Counted from the stretch's first letter, positions 25,184 to 34,351 are shown. The stretch is 64,000 nt of DNA from an uncultured Gemmata sp. (GCA_937924775.1 CALDUT010000009.1:1-64000), one strand, 5' to 3'. Translations and numbers: made by a program. The notes: generated by a model from the letters alone, not told the origin.

Positions 25184-25311
25184 ACATCGTTATGCCAATG
25201 AATGAAGCGGGGAACCGAACGGCTGTCCGGTGCTGGACAAACGACCGCGTTGGCGGCTAAGGTGAATGAGCGAGTGTTTCTGCATGGCCCCGCTCAACCG
25301 GATTCCGCCGC

Positions 25312-25926
25312 GTGACCCGTGACGCCGTACCCGACTGGCCACCCGGCTCCCCCGACGAGGAAGCCGAAACGATCCGTGCCGCACAACGCGGTAATCGGGC
25401 GGCCTTTGCACAACTGGTGGAACGCTACTGGGATCGGCTGTACCGCTGGCTCTACCACCTGACCCGCAACCGCCACGCCGCGGAAGATCTCACCCAAGAG
25501 ACCTTCCTGCGGGCGCTGGCCGCGATTCATACCTTCCGACCCGGGAGCAACTTCCGCGCGTGGGTGTTCCGCATCGGCCACAATAACTTCGTGAATCAAA
25601 AACGAGCCGAACGACGGACCAAACACCAACTGCCTGAGGATGACGTCGTCCCGACGACGACCACCACCGAGCAGGATACCGAGACTCGCGAAGTGCTGGA
25701 AGTGGTCCAAAAGGCCGTTGCGGAACTGCCCGCCGACTTCCGCATCGCCCTGCAACTGCGGGTGGGCGAAGAACTCTCGTTCCGCGAAGTGGCACAGATT
25801 CTCGGCATCACCGAAGAGACGGCTCGCTGGCGTGTATTCAAAGCCCGCCAGAAATTGATGAAAATCCTGGCACCCGAAATGCTCCCGCCGGGGGCCGTTT
25901 CGAGCGAGAGCGAACCGGAAACGTAA
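25312..25926 (+). CDS. ECF-type RNA polymerase sigma factor
   Basis: 204 residues starting at GTG 25312. Region 2 is AAFAQLVERYWDRLYRWLYH with LTRNRHAAEDLTQETFLRAL and FRAWVFRIGHNNFVNQKR, which binds the -10 element and core polymerase. Region 4 is ELPADFRIALQLRVGEELSF followed by REVAQILGITEETARWRVFK, an HTH. A polar linker rich in Thr/Asp/Glu joins them. The gene is followed 47 bases later by a zinc-finger anti-sigma gene, the usual partner arrangement. The signal sensed is unknown. Confidence 0.95.
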   Translation: MTRDAVPDWPPGSPDEEAETIRAAQRGNRAAFAQLVERYWDRLYRWLYHLTRNRHAAEDLTQETFLRALAAIHTFRPGSNFRAWVFRIGHNNFVNQKRAERRTKHQLPEDDVVPTTTTTEQDTETREVLEVVQKAVAELPADFRIALQLRVGEELSFREVAQILGITEETARWRVFKARQKLMKILAPEMLPPGAVSSESEPET

Positions 25927-25973
25927 ACCACCGACGCCCTAGATAAGCAATAGCTGCAACCCCGAGCCGCACG

Positions 25974-26780
25974 ATGAATTGCCAAGCCGTTCAAAATCAG
26001 ATTCTCGCGCTACCCGACCCACGGGAACTCCCGGCGGCGCTGCGGCAACACGTTCTTCGCTGTGCGGCCTGCCAAACGTGGGCGCAGCAAGCCGCCCGAC
26101 TCGAATCTCTGGTGGCCCAACTGCCGGTGCCACCAGCCCCGGGCCAAAAGAAAGAGGCTCTGCTCGGCGAACTACGGCCTGCCGAATCGCTGATCCAACC
26201 CCCGGTGCGGCTTACGGCTCTCTATCGATCAGATCGCCGCACTGCGCGTTTCGTTCGCCGCAGCGCTCTTTCCATCGGCGGCCTCGCTGCGGCTGTTCTG
26301 CTGGCGGTGGCTCTCTATTCTGTTAGCCAACGCTCCAGCCGCAATCCACCCGAGGAGCTAGCCCGATCGGAAGATTACCCCCTTCTGCGCAAAATGGTGC
26401 TGGGGAACACCGCACTGGCCCGGGCCGATTCTCCTTCTCGCAAACTGGAGGTGCTTGCGCAAATGGCCGCCGACATCGCCACCGACACCCGCGGCATGGC
26501 TCGTATCGCCTCCGGGGATGAATTGAAGGAAATGGCCAGTTGGTATGAGAAAGTCGTCAAGGACGGCTTGGCTTCCCAAGCCCGGGAACTGCGTCAGCAA
26601 CCGGTGGGTATTCCCGAAGCTGAGAAAGTGAAGTTACTCGAATCGTATGCCACCTGGCTCCACACCGATGCTCGCATTACTGAGGAGTTGATGAATCAAG
26701 TGCCGCCCGAATCGCAACGAGCGTTGCGGCGGATTATGGAGGCCGCCCGCGAAGGTGAAAAAACACTGCGGGGGCAATGA
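25974..26780 (+). CDS. Membrane anti-sigma factor (zinc-finger, ZAS-like)
   Basis: 268 residues. The N-terminus carries Cys3 and HVLRCAACQTW, giving an H-x3-C-x2-C arrangement typical of zinc anti-sigma domains that hold an ECF factor inactive in the cytoplasm. A single membrane span follows at about residues 100-118 (ALSIGGLAAAVLLAVALYSV). The C-terminal ~150-residue extracytoplasmic domain is helical (LEVLAQMAADIATDTRGMAR) and probably the sensor. It pairs with the sigma factor upstream and overlaps the next gene by four bases. Confidence 0.85.
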   Translation: MNCQAVQNQILALPDPRELPAALRQHVLRCAACQTWAQQAARLESLVAQLPVPPAPGQKKEALLGELRPAESLIQPPVRLTALYRSDRRTARFVRRSALSIGGLAAAVLLAVALYSVSQRSSRNPPEELARSEDYPLLRKMVLGNTALARADSPSRKLEVLAQMAADIATDTRGMARIASGDELKEMASWYEKVVKDGLASQARELRQQPVGIPEAEKVKLLESYATWLHTDARITEELMNQVPPESQRALRRIMEAAREGEKTLRGQ

Positions 26781-27292
26781 CTATGACACGCACATTCTTC
26801 ACCCTGTTGCTACTCGCCACACTGGCCACATGGGCCGGCGCGCAAAAGCCGGGGACGGCCCCCGCTATGGTCGCCGAAGACCAGCTCCGTTTGCTGAAGG
26901 CCAATCGTTCATTGATCGGAGCCTTGGTGAGCGAAGGCGTTGAAATGGCCAAGGCTAGTCACTCGACAGCGGCCCGGGTCGAGCATGGCCGCCGGGTGTC
27001 GCGCTCACTGGTCAATGCGATTCTGCAAGCGGCCGAACGCGGCGACGCGGAGCGGGTTGCCGTGTTGACGAATCTCCTCCACGATTTCGTCCGCGATGGG
27101 CTGTCGCCGTTATTTCAAGACGCCAAAACCCGCATCGACCCGCAATCGCCAGAAGGCCAGCGGCTCGTCACGATTCACCAACAAGCCAGTGCTGACCTCA
27201 ACGAGCTGAAGACGACCCTCACCTCCGGAGCCTTTCGCGACCATCGCGGGGTCCAAGAGAGCCTGAAGCAACTCGAGACCCTGACACCGTAA
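26777..27292 (+). CDS. Secreted helical protein co-encoded with the sigma/anti-sigma pair
   Basis: 171 residues. A signal peptide (TFFTLLLLATLATWAGAQ) is followed by an all-helical domain without known motifs (LRLLKANRSLIGALVSEGVE, RVAVLTNLLHDFVRDGLSPL). It overlaps the anti-sigma stop by four bases (ATGA), so the three genes form one translationally coupled unit. A periplasmic regulator or target of the anti-sigma sensor domain is plausible (inference). Confidence 0.78.
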   Translation: MTMTRTFFTLLLLATLATWAGAQKPGTAPAMVAEDQLRLLKANRSLIGALVSEGVEMAKASHSTAARVEHGRRVSRSLVNAILQAAERGDAERVAVLTNLLHDFVRDGLSPLFQDAKTRIDPQSPEGQRLVTIHQQASADLNELKTTLTSGAFRDHRGVQESLKQLETLTP

Positions 27293-27383
27293 ATTGCAAG
27301 AAGTGATTCGATAAACTGATGCCCGAAGTAGTCCGGCTCAACTCGCCAAGTTGGCATCCTGCAAGGATTCAGAAAATCGCCAG

Positions 27384-27441
27384 GCCACCGATTTCAGCTG
27401 AACTACGCGATTCGGAGAATGGAGCAGCCACCGATTTCAGC
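27384..27441. repeat. Short direct repeat at the 3' end of the glycosyltransferase gene
   Basis: GCCACCGATTTCAGC occurs at 27384-27398 and again at 27427-27441, 43 bases apart. It lies in the gap after the sigma operon and just touches the 3' end of the minus-strand glycosyltransferase gene. Its meaning is unknown; it may be a remnant of a small duplication. Confidence 0.6.
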
Positions 27442-28444
27442 GGATGGGCACGAGATTCGCAAGAAATTGCCGCGTGCAATTCTCCCAGCTGTAGCGGGCT
27501 CCTTCCTCGGCACACGCCTGAGGATTACCGCGGTGCAAGGCTTGCTCGACGGCCACGGCAAGGTTGTTGTCGAGGGCACCAAGTTCGTCGCGGTGGATGA
27601 TGTCCATCGGTCCGGTGACTGGATAAGCCGCTACCGGCAAGCCGCTGGCCAGCGCTTCGATGACCACAATACCGAAGGTGTCGGTCCGACTGGGGAATAC
27701 GAATACATCGGCCGCAGCATAAACTTCCCCCAACGCCTCCCCTTTCCGGTAGCCGAGGAAGATAGCGTCCGGGTATTGGCGTTCCAGCGCGGCACGTGCG
27801 GGGCCATCCCCCACCACGAGCTTCGTGCCGGGGATTTTCAGTTTCAGAAAATCGTCGATACCTTTTTCATGGGACACCCGGCCGACGTAGAGCAGTATCG
27901 GTCGCGGATAAGGCGTGGCCACTCGGGGTCGTGGGCGGAAGATGCTCAAATCAACTCCGCGCGACCACCGGCGTACCGGCGGCGTGAATCCGCGGCTGAG
28001 CAGTTCCTTCTCCAAGCTGGGGGTGGCCACCATCATGCCCGAGGAGCGGGAATGGAACCACTTGAGGAAGGCGTAAGTCCCCGCTTCAGGCACATACGCG
28101 AGTTTCTTCAGATACTCGGGGAAGCGGGTATGGTAAGATGTGGTGAACCGCCACCCCATCCGGCGGCAAAACTGGCGAACCCACAACCCTAGCGGGCCCT
28201 CAGTGGAAATGTGAACGTGATCGGGCCGGAATCGCCAGATGCGCTGGTAGATTCGCCCCGGCCGCATCACACATAGAGGAATTTCGGGGTAAAACGGGAC
28301 CGGAAACTGTGAATAACCGGTCGGCTCGATCACTTCCACCGCATGCCCCCAGGCGCGGAGCAACTTCACGGTGGTATCGAGCGTGCGCACCACCCCGCTG
28401 ACCTGCGGGTGCCAAGCGTCGGTCGCGATGAGAATGCGTGCCAT
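27437..28444 (-). CDS. Glycosyltransferase family 4 (GT-B)
   Basis: 335 residues. It resembles GDP-mannose-dependent alpha-mannosyltransferases of the PimB/MgtA kind: ILIATDAWHPQVSGVVRTLD at the N-terminus, HISTEGPLGLWVRQFCRRMG, TTSYHTRFPEYLKKL, ILLYVGRVSHEKGIDDFL in the donor-binding half, and the GT4 E-x7-E motif DTFGIVVIEALASGLP. It is likely involved in glycolipid or cell-envelope glycan synthesis; acceptor unknown. There is no membrane span. It is divergent from the small basic protein gene with only 13 bases between the starts. Confidence 0.93.
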   Translation of the reverse strand: MARILIATDAWHPQVSGVVRTLDTTVKLLRAWGHAVEVIEPTGYSQFPVPFYPEIPLCVMRPGRIYQRIWRFRPDHVHISTEGPLGLWVRQFCRRMGWRFTTSYHTRFPEYLKKLAYVPEAGTYAFLKWFHSRSSGMMVATPSLEKELLSRGFTPPVRRWSRGVDLSIFRPRPRVATPYPRPILLYVGRVSHEKGIDDFLKLKIPGTKLVVGDGPARAALERQYPDAIFLGYRKGEALGEVYAAADVFVFPSRTDTFGIVVIEALASGLPVAAYPVTGPMDIIHRDELGALDNNLAVAVEQALHRGNPQACAEEGARYSWENCTRQFLANLVPIR

Positions 28445-28457
28445 TCAGGTGCATGAT

Positions 28458-28667
28458 ATGCCTGATCCGAATAAACGGAAAATGCGAGAATGGAAGCGGG
28501 CGATCAAGAAACGCGGCAACAAGCACCGTCGCCAGGAATTGAAACGATCCCTGGCCGAGAATCCGGAGCAAGCGGCAGACGCCGAAGAAAACCTCGGCCG
28601 TTACCGCTCCCAAAAACTGAATCAACTCGACCACGACCGCACCCGCCACCGGAACGAGGAAGCGTGA
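28458..28667 (+). CDS. Small highly basic protein of unknown function
   Basis: 69 residues beginning MPDPNKRKMREWKRAIKKRG. The first half is Lys/Arg-rich helix; the second half is acidic/polar (ENPEQAADAEENLGRYRS). Charge pattern and size suit a nucleic-acid or ribosome-associated protein (inference). ATG 28458 is chosen because the longer frame from 28371 is the antisense of the glycosyltransferase start. It shares a 13-base divergent intergenic region with the glycosyltransferase. Confidence 0.65.
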   Translation: MPDPNKRKMREWKRAIKKRGNKHRRQELKRSLAENPEQAADAEENLGRYRSQKLNQLDHDRTRHRNEEA

Positions 28668-28682
28668 GTTCTCCTCAACCGC

Positions 28683-29594
28683 TTACACACCGGTGTTTTC
28701 TTCGAGCTTGCCCAGTCGCCAGGCGCGGCGCTCACTGCTTCGCCACACGAGTTGTGCCGCGATGATCAAGACCGCGGTTGTGATCAACAACAACCCAGCC
28801 AGTTGCTCCGGGGGCCAGTCAGCTAATGGTCCGCGCAAGCGTTCCGGGACCGGCCCCATCAGCGCTCGCCGCATTCCTTCTAGCCAGTAGGTGGTCGGCA
28901 ATGCCAGACTGATCGGCTGAACCCAACGCGGCAACACCGAGAGAGGAAACACTACCCCGCTGAGCAAATAAACCAACCCCGCCACACCTTCGCTCAAGAA
29001 CATACCATTGCGGGACATATTCAAGCACGCCGCCGCCAACAGCATGCCGCACGCCCACAACATGCCGCAGCCGACCAGCAGATACACCACGAGCCATGGC
29101 CAATCGATCTGGCTGGCCCCCACTGCCTCACGGAGTTGGCCGAACAGCGTCAGGCCGACCGTCAGGTTCAGCACGCCACCGATGATTCCTTCGGCGGCTC
29201 GGGCGGCACCGCGGCCCAGAAAGTACGTCTGGAAATGGGCCGGTGAAATGTAAATGTATTTCAGCATGCGGTAATGCTCGCGATCGCGTACCACCGCGTA
29301 GCTGAGGCCAAACATGACGCTGCCAACCAACCCATAGCAGGCATTGGAAACGTACATGTAGGGTAGAAACTCCGGAGCCAGCCCGGTGCGGCCCAGCCCA
29401 CCCACCGCTCCGGTCCGCGCGGCTTGATCGACCGCGTAGAACATGCACACCAGCATGAGCGAACCGCATACCGGCTTCACGAGGATGTACAGCGTGAATA
29501 AGCCCGGGCTGGCCCAGTTGGTTTCCAACTGCCAGCCCAGCCATGCGGCCAGCCGCAGCGTGCGGAAATGTTGCTGCAAGGTGGTCATTGTCAT
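28683..29594 (-). CDS. ABC-2 type transporter permease
   Basis: 303 residues with about six membrane spans (FTLYILVKPVCGSLMLVCMF, YGLVGSVMFGLSYAVV, WLVVYLLVGCGMLWACGMLL, GLVYLLSGVVFPLSVLPRWV, LAGLLLITTAVLIIAAQLVW). The LLSGVVFPLSVLPRWVQPIS region is the ABC-2 signature seen in daunorubicin/capsule-export permeases. No ABC ATPase gene is adjacent, so its partner must be encoded elsewhere. The substrate is unknown; envelope glycan, lipid or drug export are family possibilities. Confidence 0.88.
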   Translation of the reverse strand: MTMTTLQQHFRTLRLAAWLGWQLETNWASPGLFTLYILVKPVCGSLMLVCMFYAVDQAARTGAVGGLGRTGLAPEFLPYMYVSNACYGLVGSVMFGLSYAVVRDREHYRMLKYIYISPAHFQTYFLGRGAARAAEGIIGGVLNLTVGLTLFGQLREAVGASQIDWPWLVVYLLVGCGMLWACGMLLAAACLNMSRNGMFLSEGVAGLVYLLSGVVFPLSVLPRWVQPISLALPTTYWLEGMRRALMGPVPERLRGPLADWPPEQLAGLLLITTAVLIIAAQLVWRSSERRAWRLGKLEENTGV

Positions 29595-29624
29595 CGCTTT
29601 GCGCCACGCTTCCGTAGGTCTAGG

Positions 29625-31556
29625 CTAGCGGATTTCACCGCTGTGGCCGGGAATCTTGCCCACCGGTTCGGCCCGGCCTCCCAGGTGCTTGGCGAGAAAC
29701 TGCTCGGTGATCGCGAAGAAGTGCAAACGGTTCTCCGGACGGGCGAAACCATGCCCTTCATCGGGGTAAACGACATACTCCACCGGCTTGCCCGCTTTCC
29801 GCATGGCTTCGACGATCTGATCGCTCTCCGCGACTTTCACCCGCGGATCGTTCTTCCCTTGCCCGATCAAAAGCGGTTTGGTGATCTTGTCGGCTTTGAA
29901 TAACGGGGAGCGTTCTTTGAGAAATTCCTCGTCTTTTTCGATGTCGCCGACGCGTTTGGCAAAGAGAGCTTTCAACGGGGCCCAATACGGTGGAATGGTT
30001 TTCAGAAGGGTGATGATGTTACTGGGGCCCACAATATCGACGCCGCAGGCGAATTCCTCCGGCGTGAAGGCCAGACCCACGAGGGCGGCGTAGCCACCGT
30101 AGCTCCCGCCCATAATCGCGACTCTCTTCGGATCGGCGATGCCTTCGTTGACCAGCCAGTTTTTGGCGTCGATGAGGTCTTGATGCATCTTGCCGCCCCA
30201 TTCTTTGTTGCCGGCGTTGAGAAATTCCTTGCCATAGCCGCTGGAGCCGCGGAAGTTCACCTGCAACACTGCATAGCCGCGGTTGGCGAGGAACTGTACC
30301 AGCGGGTTGAAGCCCCAAGTATCGCGGGCCCACGGACCGCCGTGAACCAATAGTACTGCCGGCAGGTTCTTCGGCTCCAGTCCGACCGGTTTGGTGAGAT
30401 AACCGTGGATAACGAGGCCATCCTGGGCTTTGTAACGAATGGGTTCCATCCGCGCCAGTTGCAGCTTTTGCAACTTAGAATTGTTGACAAAGAGGAACTC
30501 AGCTTTTTTGGTGGTGCGGTCGTAAAGATAGTACGACGCGGGACCATCGTCAGTATTGTACGCAACGATCCATTTCGAGTTGTCGGTGGTTTGGCTGGTA
30601 ATACTGAAGTCGCCGCGGGTCACGTGCGCCAGGGCCTCGAAGTCGGCCTTCACGCTGTCGTCGAGGATTTTCCATTCGGTACGGGCTTTGGTGAAGGCCA
30701 CGACCAAGGGAATCCGTTGGATGCTATCCAACACCAAACCGCTGACGTCGTAATGGGGGTCTTCCGCGAGAACTTTTTCCTGGTTGGTGGAAAGATCGAG
30801 TTGGGTGAGGCGAATGGTGTTGGCGTCGTGATTGCCAAGAACGTAGAGAATGTGGCGATCCCGCCCGAAGCCGACCGCCTGGCCTTGCTCTTCGGGGGTC
30901 CAGCTTTTAATGGTTTTCCATTCCGCCCCGGGTTGTTCCCGCACCAGCAGATCGTAACCACCGGTTTTGAGATTGATCGCGGTGGCCGCCCGGACTTGGA
31001 ATTCGGCATCAGTTGTCCAGCCGACGATGTTACCGGGGTTCTCGGTGTCGAGTTTCTCCGCCCCGGTGGACAAGGTGATGCGGTGCATGTCGAAGACTTG
31101 CTTATTGCGTTTGTTCAGCCCCACCAGAATCGTATCGGGGTGTTTATCGTCGAGATCGACCCCTTGCACGCGGACACCGTCGAAGGGGGTCAGATCGCGG
31201 GTTTTGCCCGTGGCCAGTTCGCTGGCGTAAAGGTGGAAGTTTTCATCCCCCCCTTGATCTTGCAGATATAGCAGGTGCTTGCCGTCGTAAGCCCAAAAGT
31301 ATTGGCGGATGCCACGTTTTTCGTCGCTGGTGATTTTCCGGGCTTCACCACCGCCGACCGGCTTCACCCACACTTGCAGAACGTTTTTCTCGTCCGGGGC
31401 CAGATACGCGATGTGGCGGCCATCGGGGGCAATCTGCACCCCGGCCTTATCCGGATTGCCAAATAGGACTTCCCGCGGAATCAGGGGCGGCAACTCGGCA
31501 GATGCGGTCGCGGGCAGCATCACATAGGCCCCCACGAGGAACGCAAGGCGAATCAT
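29625..31556 (-). CDS. Secreted S9-family prolyl oligopeptidase-like peptidase
   Basis: About 643 residues from ATG 31556, supported by GAGGAG eight bases upstream. A signal peptide (MIRLAFLVGAYVMLPATASA) is followed by a TolB/propeller-like N-terminal half (IAPDGRHIAYLAPDEKNVLQ, GIRQYFWAYDGKHLLYLQDQ). The C-terminal alpha/beta-hydrolase domain has LLVHGGPWARDTWGFNPLVQ, the nucleophile elbow MGGSYGGYAAL (Ser about residue 484), and the late catalytic His in YPDEGHGFARPENRL. It hydrolyses peptides or dipeptides in the periplasm (family knowledge). Longer upstream frames are spurious. Divergent from the SDR gene. Confidence 0.95.
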   Translation of the reverse strand: MIRLAFLVGAYVMLPATASAELPPLIPREVLFGNPDKAGVQIAPDGRHIAYLAPDEKNVLQVWVKPVGGGEARKITSDEKRGIRQYFWAYDGKHLLYLQDQGGDENFHLYASELATGKTRDLTPFDGVRVQGVDLDDKHPDTILVGLNKRNKQVFDMHRITLSTGAEKLDTENPGNIVGWTTDAEFQVRAATAINLKTGGYDLLVREQPGAEWKTIKSWTPEEQGQAVGFGRDRHILYVLGNHDANTIRLTQLDLSTNQEKVLAEDPHYDVSGLVLDSIQRIPLVVAFTKARTEWKILDDSVKADFEALAHVTRGDFSITSQTTDNSKWIVAYNTDDGPASYYLYDRTTKKAEFLFVNNSKLQKLQLARMEPIRYKAQDGLVIHGYLTKPVGLEPKNLPAVLLVHGGPWARDTWGFNPLVQFLANRGYAVLQVNFRGSSGYGKEFLNAGNKEWGGKMHQDLIDAKNWLVNEGIADPKRVAIMGGSYGGYAALVGLAFTPEEFACGVDIVGPSNIITLLKTIPPYWAPLKALFAKRVGDIEKDEEFLKERSPLFKADKITKPLLIGQGKNDPRVKVAESDQIVEAMRKAGKPVEYVVYPDEGHGFARPENRLHFFAITEQFLAKHLGGRAEPVGKIPGHSGEIR

Positions 31557-31711
31557 GAGTGAAACTCCTCTTCTCGGAAGAACAATGCAGACATTGTAGA
31601 AGGTCGATCTATCCTGACGGTGTCTTGCCTCCATGTGGTCGCTTTCGCACAACATCTGCTGCCGCGGCGGTTGAATCAGCGTATTTTCGATCCTCGCGTG
31701 GAACTTGCCCC

Positions 31712-32734
31712 ATGCCCCATACCGTGTTGGTGACCGGTGCAACCGGTTTTGTCGGTTCTCACGTTGCTGAAGCTCTTGTTCGACGCGGCGACACCGTCCG
31801 CACGCTGGCCCGTCCTGGAAGTGACACGGCGTTCGTGGAATCGCTCGGTGTGACTGTCGTCCGCGGGGATCTGACGGACCCCCAGGCTCTGAACGAGTCG
31901 ATCGACGGCTGCAATGTCGTGGTTCATTGTGCCGCGAAAGTGGGCGATTGGGGACCGGTCGATGACTACCGCCAGGTGAACGTCGAGGGGCTACGGCATC
32001 TTCTCGACGCGACTCTGGGCCAGCCGCTGCACCGCTTTGTTCACGTCAGTACACTGGGGGTGTATGAAGCCCGCCACCACTATGCCACCGACGAAACTGA
32101 ACCGTTGCCCACTCACCATATCGACGGCTACACCCAGTCCAAGGTCGAAGCGGAACGACTGGTGTTACAATATCACCGCAAGCAGAAAGTTCCGGTGGTG
32201 GTGCTACGGCCCGGTTTCGTCTATGGTCCGCGCGATCGCACCGTCTTGCCGCGTCTTGTCGAGCGGCTGCAGGAGCGCAGTGTCATCTACATCGCCCAAG
32301 GCCGCTACGCGCTGAATACTACATTCGTCGGTAACTTCGCCGACGCGGTGTTGCTGGCGATCGACACACCGGCGGAACAATGCGTAGGCGAAGTCTTCAA
32401 CATCACCGATGGGGAATTCGTCAGCAAACGGATGTTCTTTGAAACGGTGGCCGATGGTCTGGGCTTGAAGCGACCGCGAAGTTTTCCCCCCGTGCCGGTC
32501 TGGCTGGCTCGGATCATGGCCAACTGGCGGGAAAGTGTGTTCCGCCGCAAGAACAAACCCTATCCGCCGCGGATCACGCAGGCACAGCTCAAATTCGCCG
32601 GGCTGAACCTCGATTTCTCGATCGCCAAAGCCCGTACCAAACTCGGCTACTCCCCCCGCGTCCACTTCGCCGAAGGCATGAAACAGGCTCTCGACTGGTA
32701 CCAGAGCCACCGAACGACCTCCCATTCCTCGTAA
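31712..32734 (+). CDS. NAD-dependent epimerase/dehydratase (extended SDR)
   Basis: 340 residues from ATG 31712. N-terminal Rossmann motif VLVTGATGFVGSHVAEALVR, then LTDPQALNESIDGCNVVVHC, active-site YTQSKVEAERLV (YxxxK), and VLRPGFVYGPRDRTVLPRLV. The C-terminal half matches 3-beta-hydroxysteroid-dehydrogenase/isomerase-like or dihydroflavonol-reductase-like extended SDRs. Substrate could be a nucleotide sugar, sterol or terpenoid intermediate. It ends 12 bases before the convergent VanZ-like gene. Confidence 0.93.
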   Translation: MPHTVLVTGATGFVGSHVAEALVRRGDTVRTLARPGSDTAFVESLGVTVVRGDLTDPQALNESIDGCNVVVHCAAKVGDWGPVDDYRQVNVEGLRHLLDATLGQPLHRFVHVSTLGVYEARHHYATDETEPLPTHHIDGYTQSKVEAERLVLQYHRKQKVPVVVLRPGFVYGPRDRTVLPRLVERLQERSVIYIAQGRYALNTTFVGNFADAVLLAIDTPAEQCVGEVFNITDGEFVSKRMFFETVADGLGLKRPRSFPPVPVWLARIMANWRESVFRRKNKPYPPRITQAQLKFAGLNLDFSIAKARTKLGYSPRVHFAEGMKQALDWYQSHRTTSHSS

Positions 32735-32746
32735 GACACCGTGCGC

Positions 32747-33136
32747 TTAGGGGTTCCCAGGATGCGAGGGACGCATCGGCCGGGGCGGCCCCAGACGGTA
32801 CAACCACGCCCCCACGCCCATGCCCAACCAGTCGATGAAGACATCCACGATGGAGCCCGTTCGCCCCGGGATAAACGTTTGCCCCATCTCGGTCGCCACG
32901 CCGTGCAGGGCCAGTAGCCCCACCAGGAAGCACCGCCCAAACGCAGGCAACGGTAAGCTCATCGCCAACAGCATCAAAATGGCATAAACCGCCAGGTGCA
33001 AGCCCTTGGCCAACAGAAAACGAGCGACATCCGAAAGTTCCTGCGTAATGCGCGCAGGGACTGGGATCGGTTCGAGCAGTTTCCAAGTCCATAAAGCCAA
33101 GATGAGGAGAAACAGCAGCCCGCGGCTTGCCACCAT
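32747..33136 (-). CDS. VanZ-like membrane protein
   Basis: 129 residues, four hydrophobic segments (LLFLLILALWTWKLL, GLHLAVYAILMLLAMSLPL, CFLVGLLALHGVATEMGQ, DWLGMGVGAWLYRLG). The GHLxxY-like KGLHLAVYAIL and RTGSIVDVFIDWLGMGVG are the VanZ hallmarks. VanZ confers low-level teicoplanin resistance in enterococci, but most chromosomal members have no defined role. The C-terminal PRPMRPSHPGNP tail is polar. Confidence 0.9.
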   Translation of the reverse strand: MVASRGLLFLLILALWTWKLLEPIPVPARITQELSDVARFLLAKGLHLAVYAILMLLAMSLPLPAFGRCFLVGLLALHGVATEMGQTFIPGRTGSIVDVFIDWLGMGVGAWLYRLGPPRPMRPSHPGNP

Positions 33137-33206
33137 TCCACGCCCTCCTGGTGTTAGGATGGAAAACCGACGCCATCCTCACATTGGCCCCACCCACGGC
33201 ACCGCG

Positions 33207-34277
33207 TCAGGGTCGCGGAAGGCTCAGTTCGCGGAGCTTCGTCTTGAGGTATTTGGCTCGGGCGGCGTTGCGTTCCTCGCCATCGAGCGGATGACCGGCC
33301 AGCTTCTGGAGGTGGGCAGCCTGGGTGTGGATGAACAGTTGGTTGACAGCGGTCACGGGGATACTGTCGATCAGGTGCAGGTGAATGCCCAGCCGCACCG
33401 CAGAAAGCAACTCCATCGTCTCTTCCGCGGTGATCATCGTGGCACTGCTGAGCGTACCGATCGCCCGGGCGACGCGATCCTGTTCCGCTTGTTTGCGTTC
33501 TTTGAGCAGGACCTGCCGGGCCTGCCGCTCGTACTGCAAAATGGTGATGATGACTTCGCGAATTTCGCTGAGAATTTTCGTTTCACTTTTGCCCAGGGTC
33601 ACATGATTGGAAATCTGGTAGAGATCACCAAACGCCCGGCTACCTTCGCCATGCAAGCCGCGGACCGCCAGATTGATCTTCTGGAGGGCCCGGAAGACCT
33701 TGTCGATCTGTTTGGTCAGGCCGAGAGCCGGGAGGTGTAGCATGACACTGGCCCGCATGCCGGTGCCGACGTTGGTTGGGCAGGCCGTCAGATAGCCGAA
33801 TTGGATATGGAAGGCGTAGCTGAGGCGGGTTTCGAGGGCATCGTCAAGTTGATCGATGTCGTGCCAGGCTTCATCGAGGGCAAAGCCGCTGCGGAGAACC
33901 TGCAGGCGGAGGTGGTCTTCTTCATTGACCATCACGCTGGCGGTTTCGGTAGGATCGAAGGCGACGCCGCGGGGGCCTTCGAGGCCCCCAGCCAGTTCCC
34001 GGCTGATCAGTTGCCGCTCGACGAGGAATTGCCGGTCGAGATGGCTCAGTTGGGGGATATCGACGTATTCCAGCGGGTGGGCCGGCGGGGCGTGAGTGAT
34101 CGCTTCTTTGACGCGAGCGACCACGTCGGCTTTGTGCGCGGAGGTGGCCCGGGTGGCGAAGGGCAAATGGGCCAGATTGCGGGCCAGGCGAATTCGGGTG
34201 GAAATCACCACGTCCGACTCCGGGCCGGTGCCCCGCAGCCATTCGCCCAGGTTCGGTAACAGACTATCCAGATTCAT
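33207..34277 (-). CDS. mcsB: Protein-arginine kinase McsB
   Basis: 356 residues, the phosphagen-kinase fold that phosphorylates Arg residues of proteins and, in Bacillus, tags them for ClpCP. Family marks: VVISTRIRLARNLAHLPFAT, QYLVxRxLI-like FLVERQLISRELAG, VMVNEEDHLRLQVL, LDDALETRLSYAFHIQFGYL, ACPTNVGTGMRASVMLHLP with the reactive-loop Cys. The downstream genes on the same strand, transcribed first, are two McsA-like adaptors, so the order is mcsA-like 2, mcsA-like 1, mcsB. No ctsR or clpC lies in the window. Confidence 0.96.
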   Translation of the reverse strand: MNLDSLLPNLGEWLRGTGPESDVVISTRIRLARNLAHLPFATRATSAHKADVVARVKEAITHAPPAHPLEYVDIPQLSHLDRQFLVERQLISRELAGGLEGPRGVAFDPTETASVMVNEEDHLRLQVLRSGFALDEAWHDIDQLDDALETRLSYAFHIQFGYLTACPTNVGTGMRASVMLHLPALGLTKQIDKVFRALQKINLAVRGLHGEGSRAFGDLYQISNHVTLGKSETKILSEIREVIITILQYERQARQVLLKERKQAEQDRVARAIGTLSSATMITAEETMELLSAVRLGIHLHLIDSIPVTAVNQLFIHTQAAHLQKLAGHPLDGEERNAARAKYLKTKLRELSLPRP

Positions 34278-34351
34278 ACAGGGGTCCTATGGGCCAGTTC
34301 CCGGTTCTCCCCGGCTACCGTCGGTGGTCCTGCGGGTCTGAACCGGCGGCA

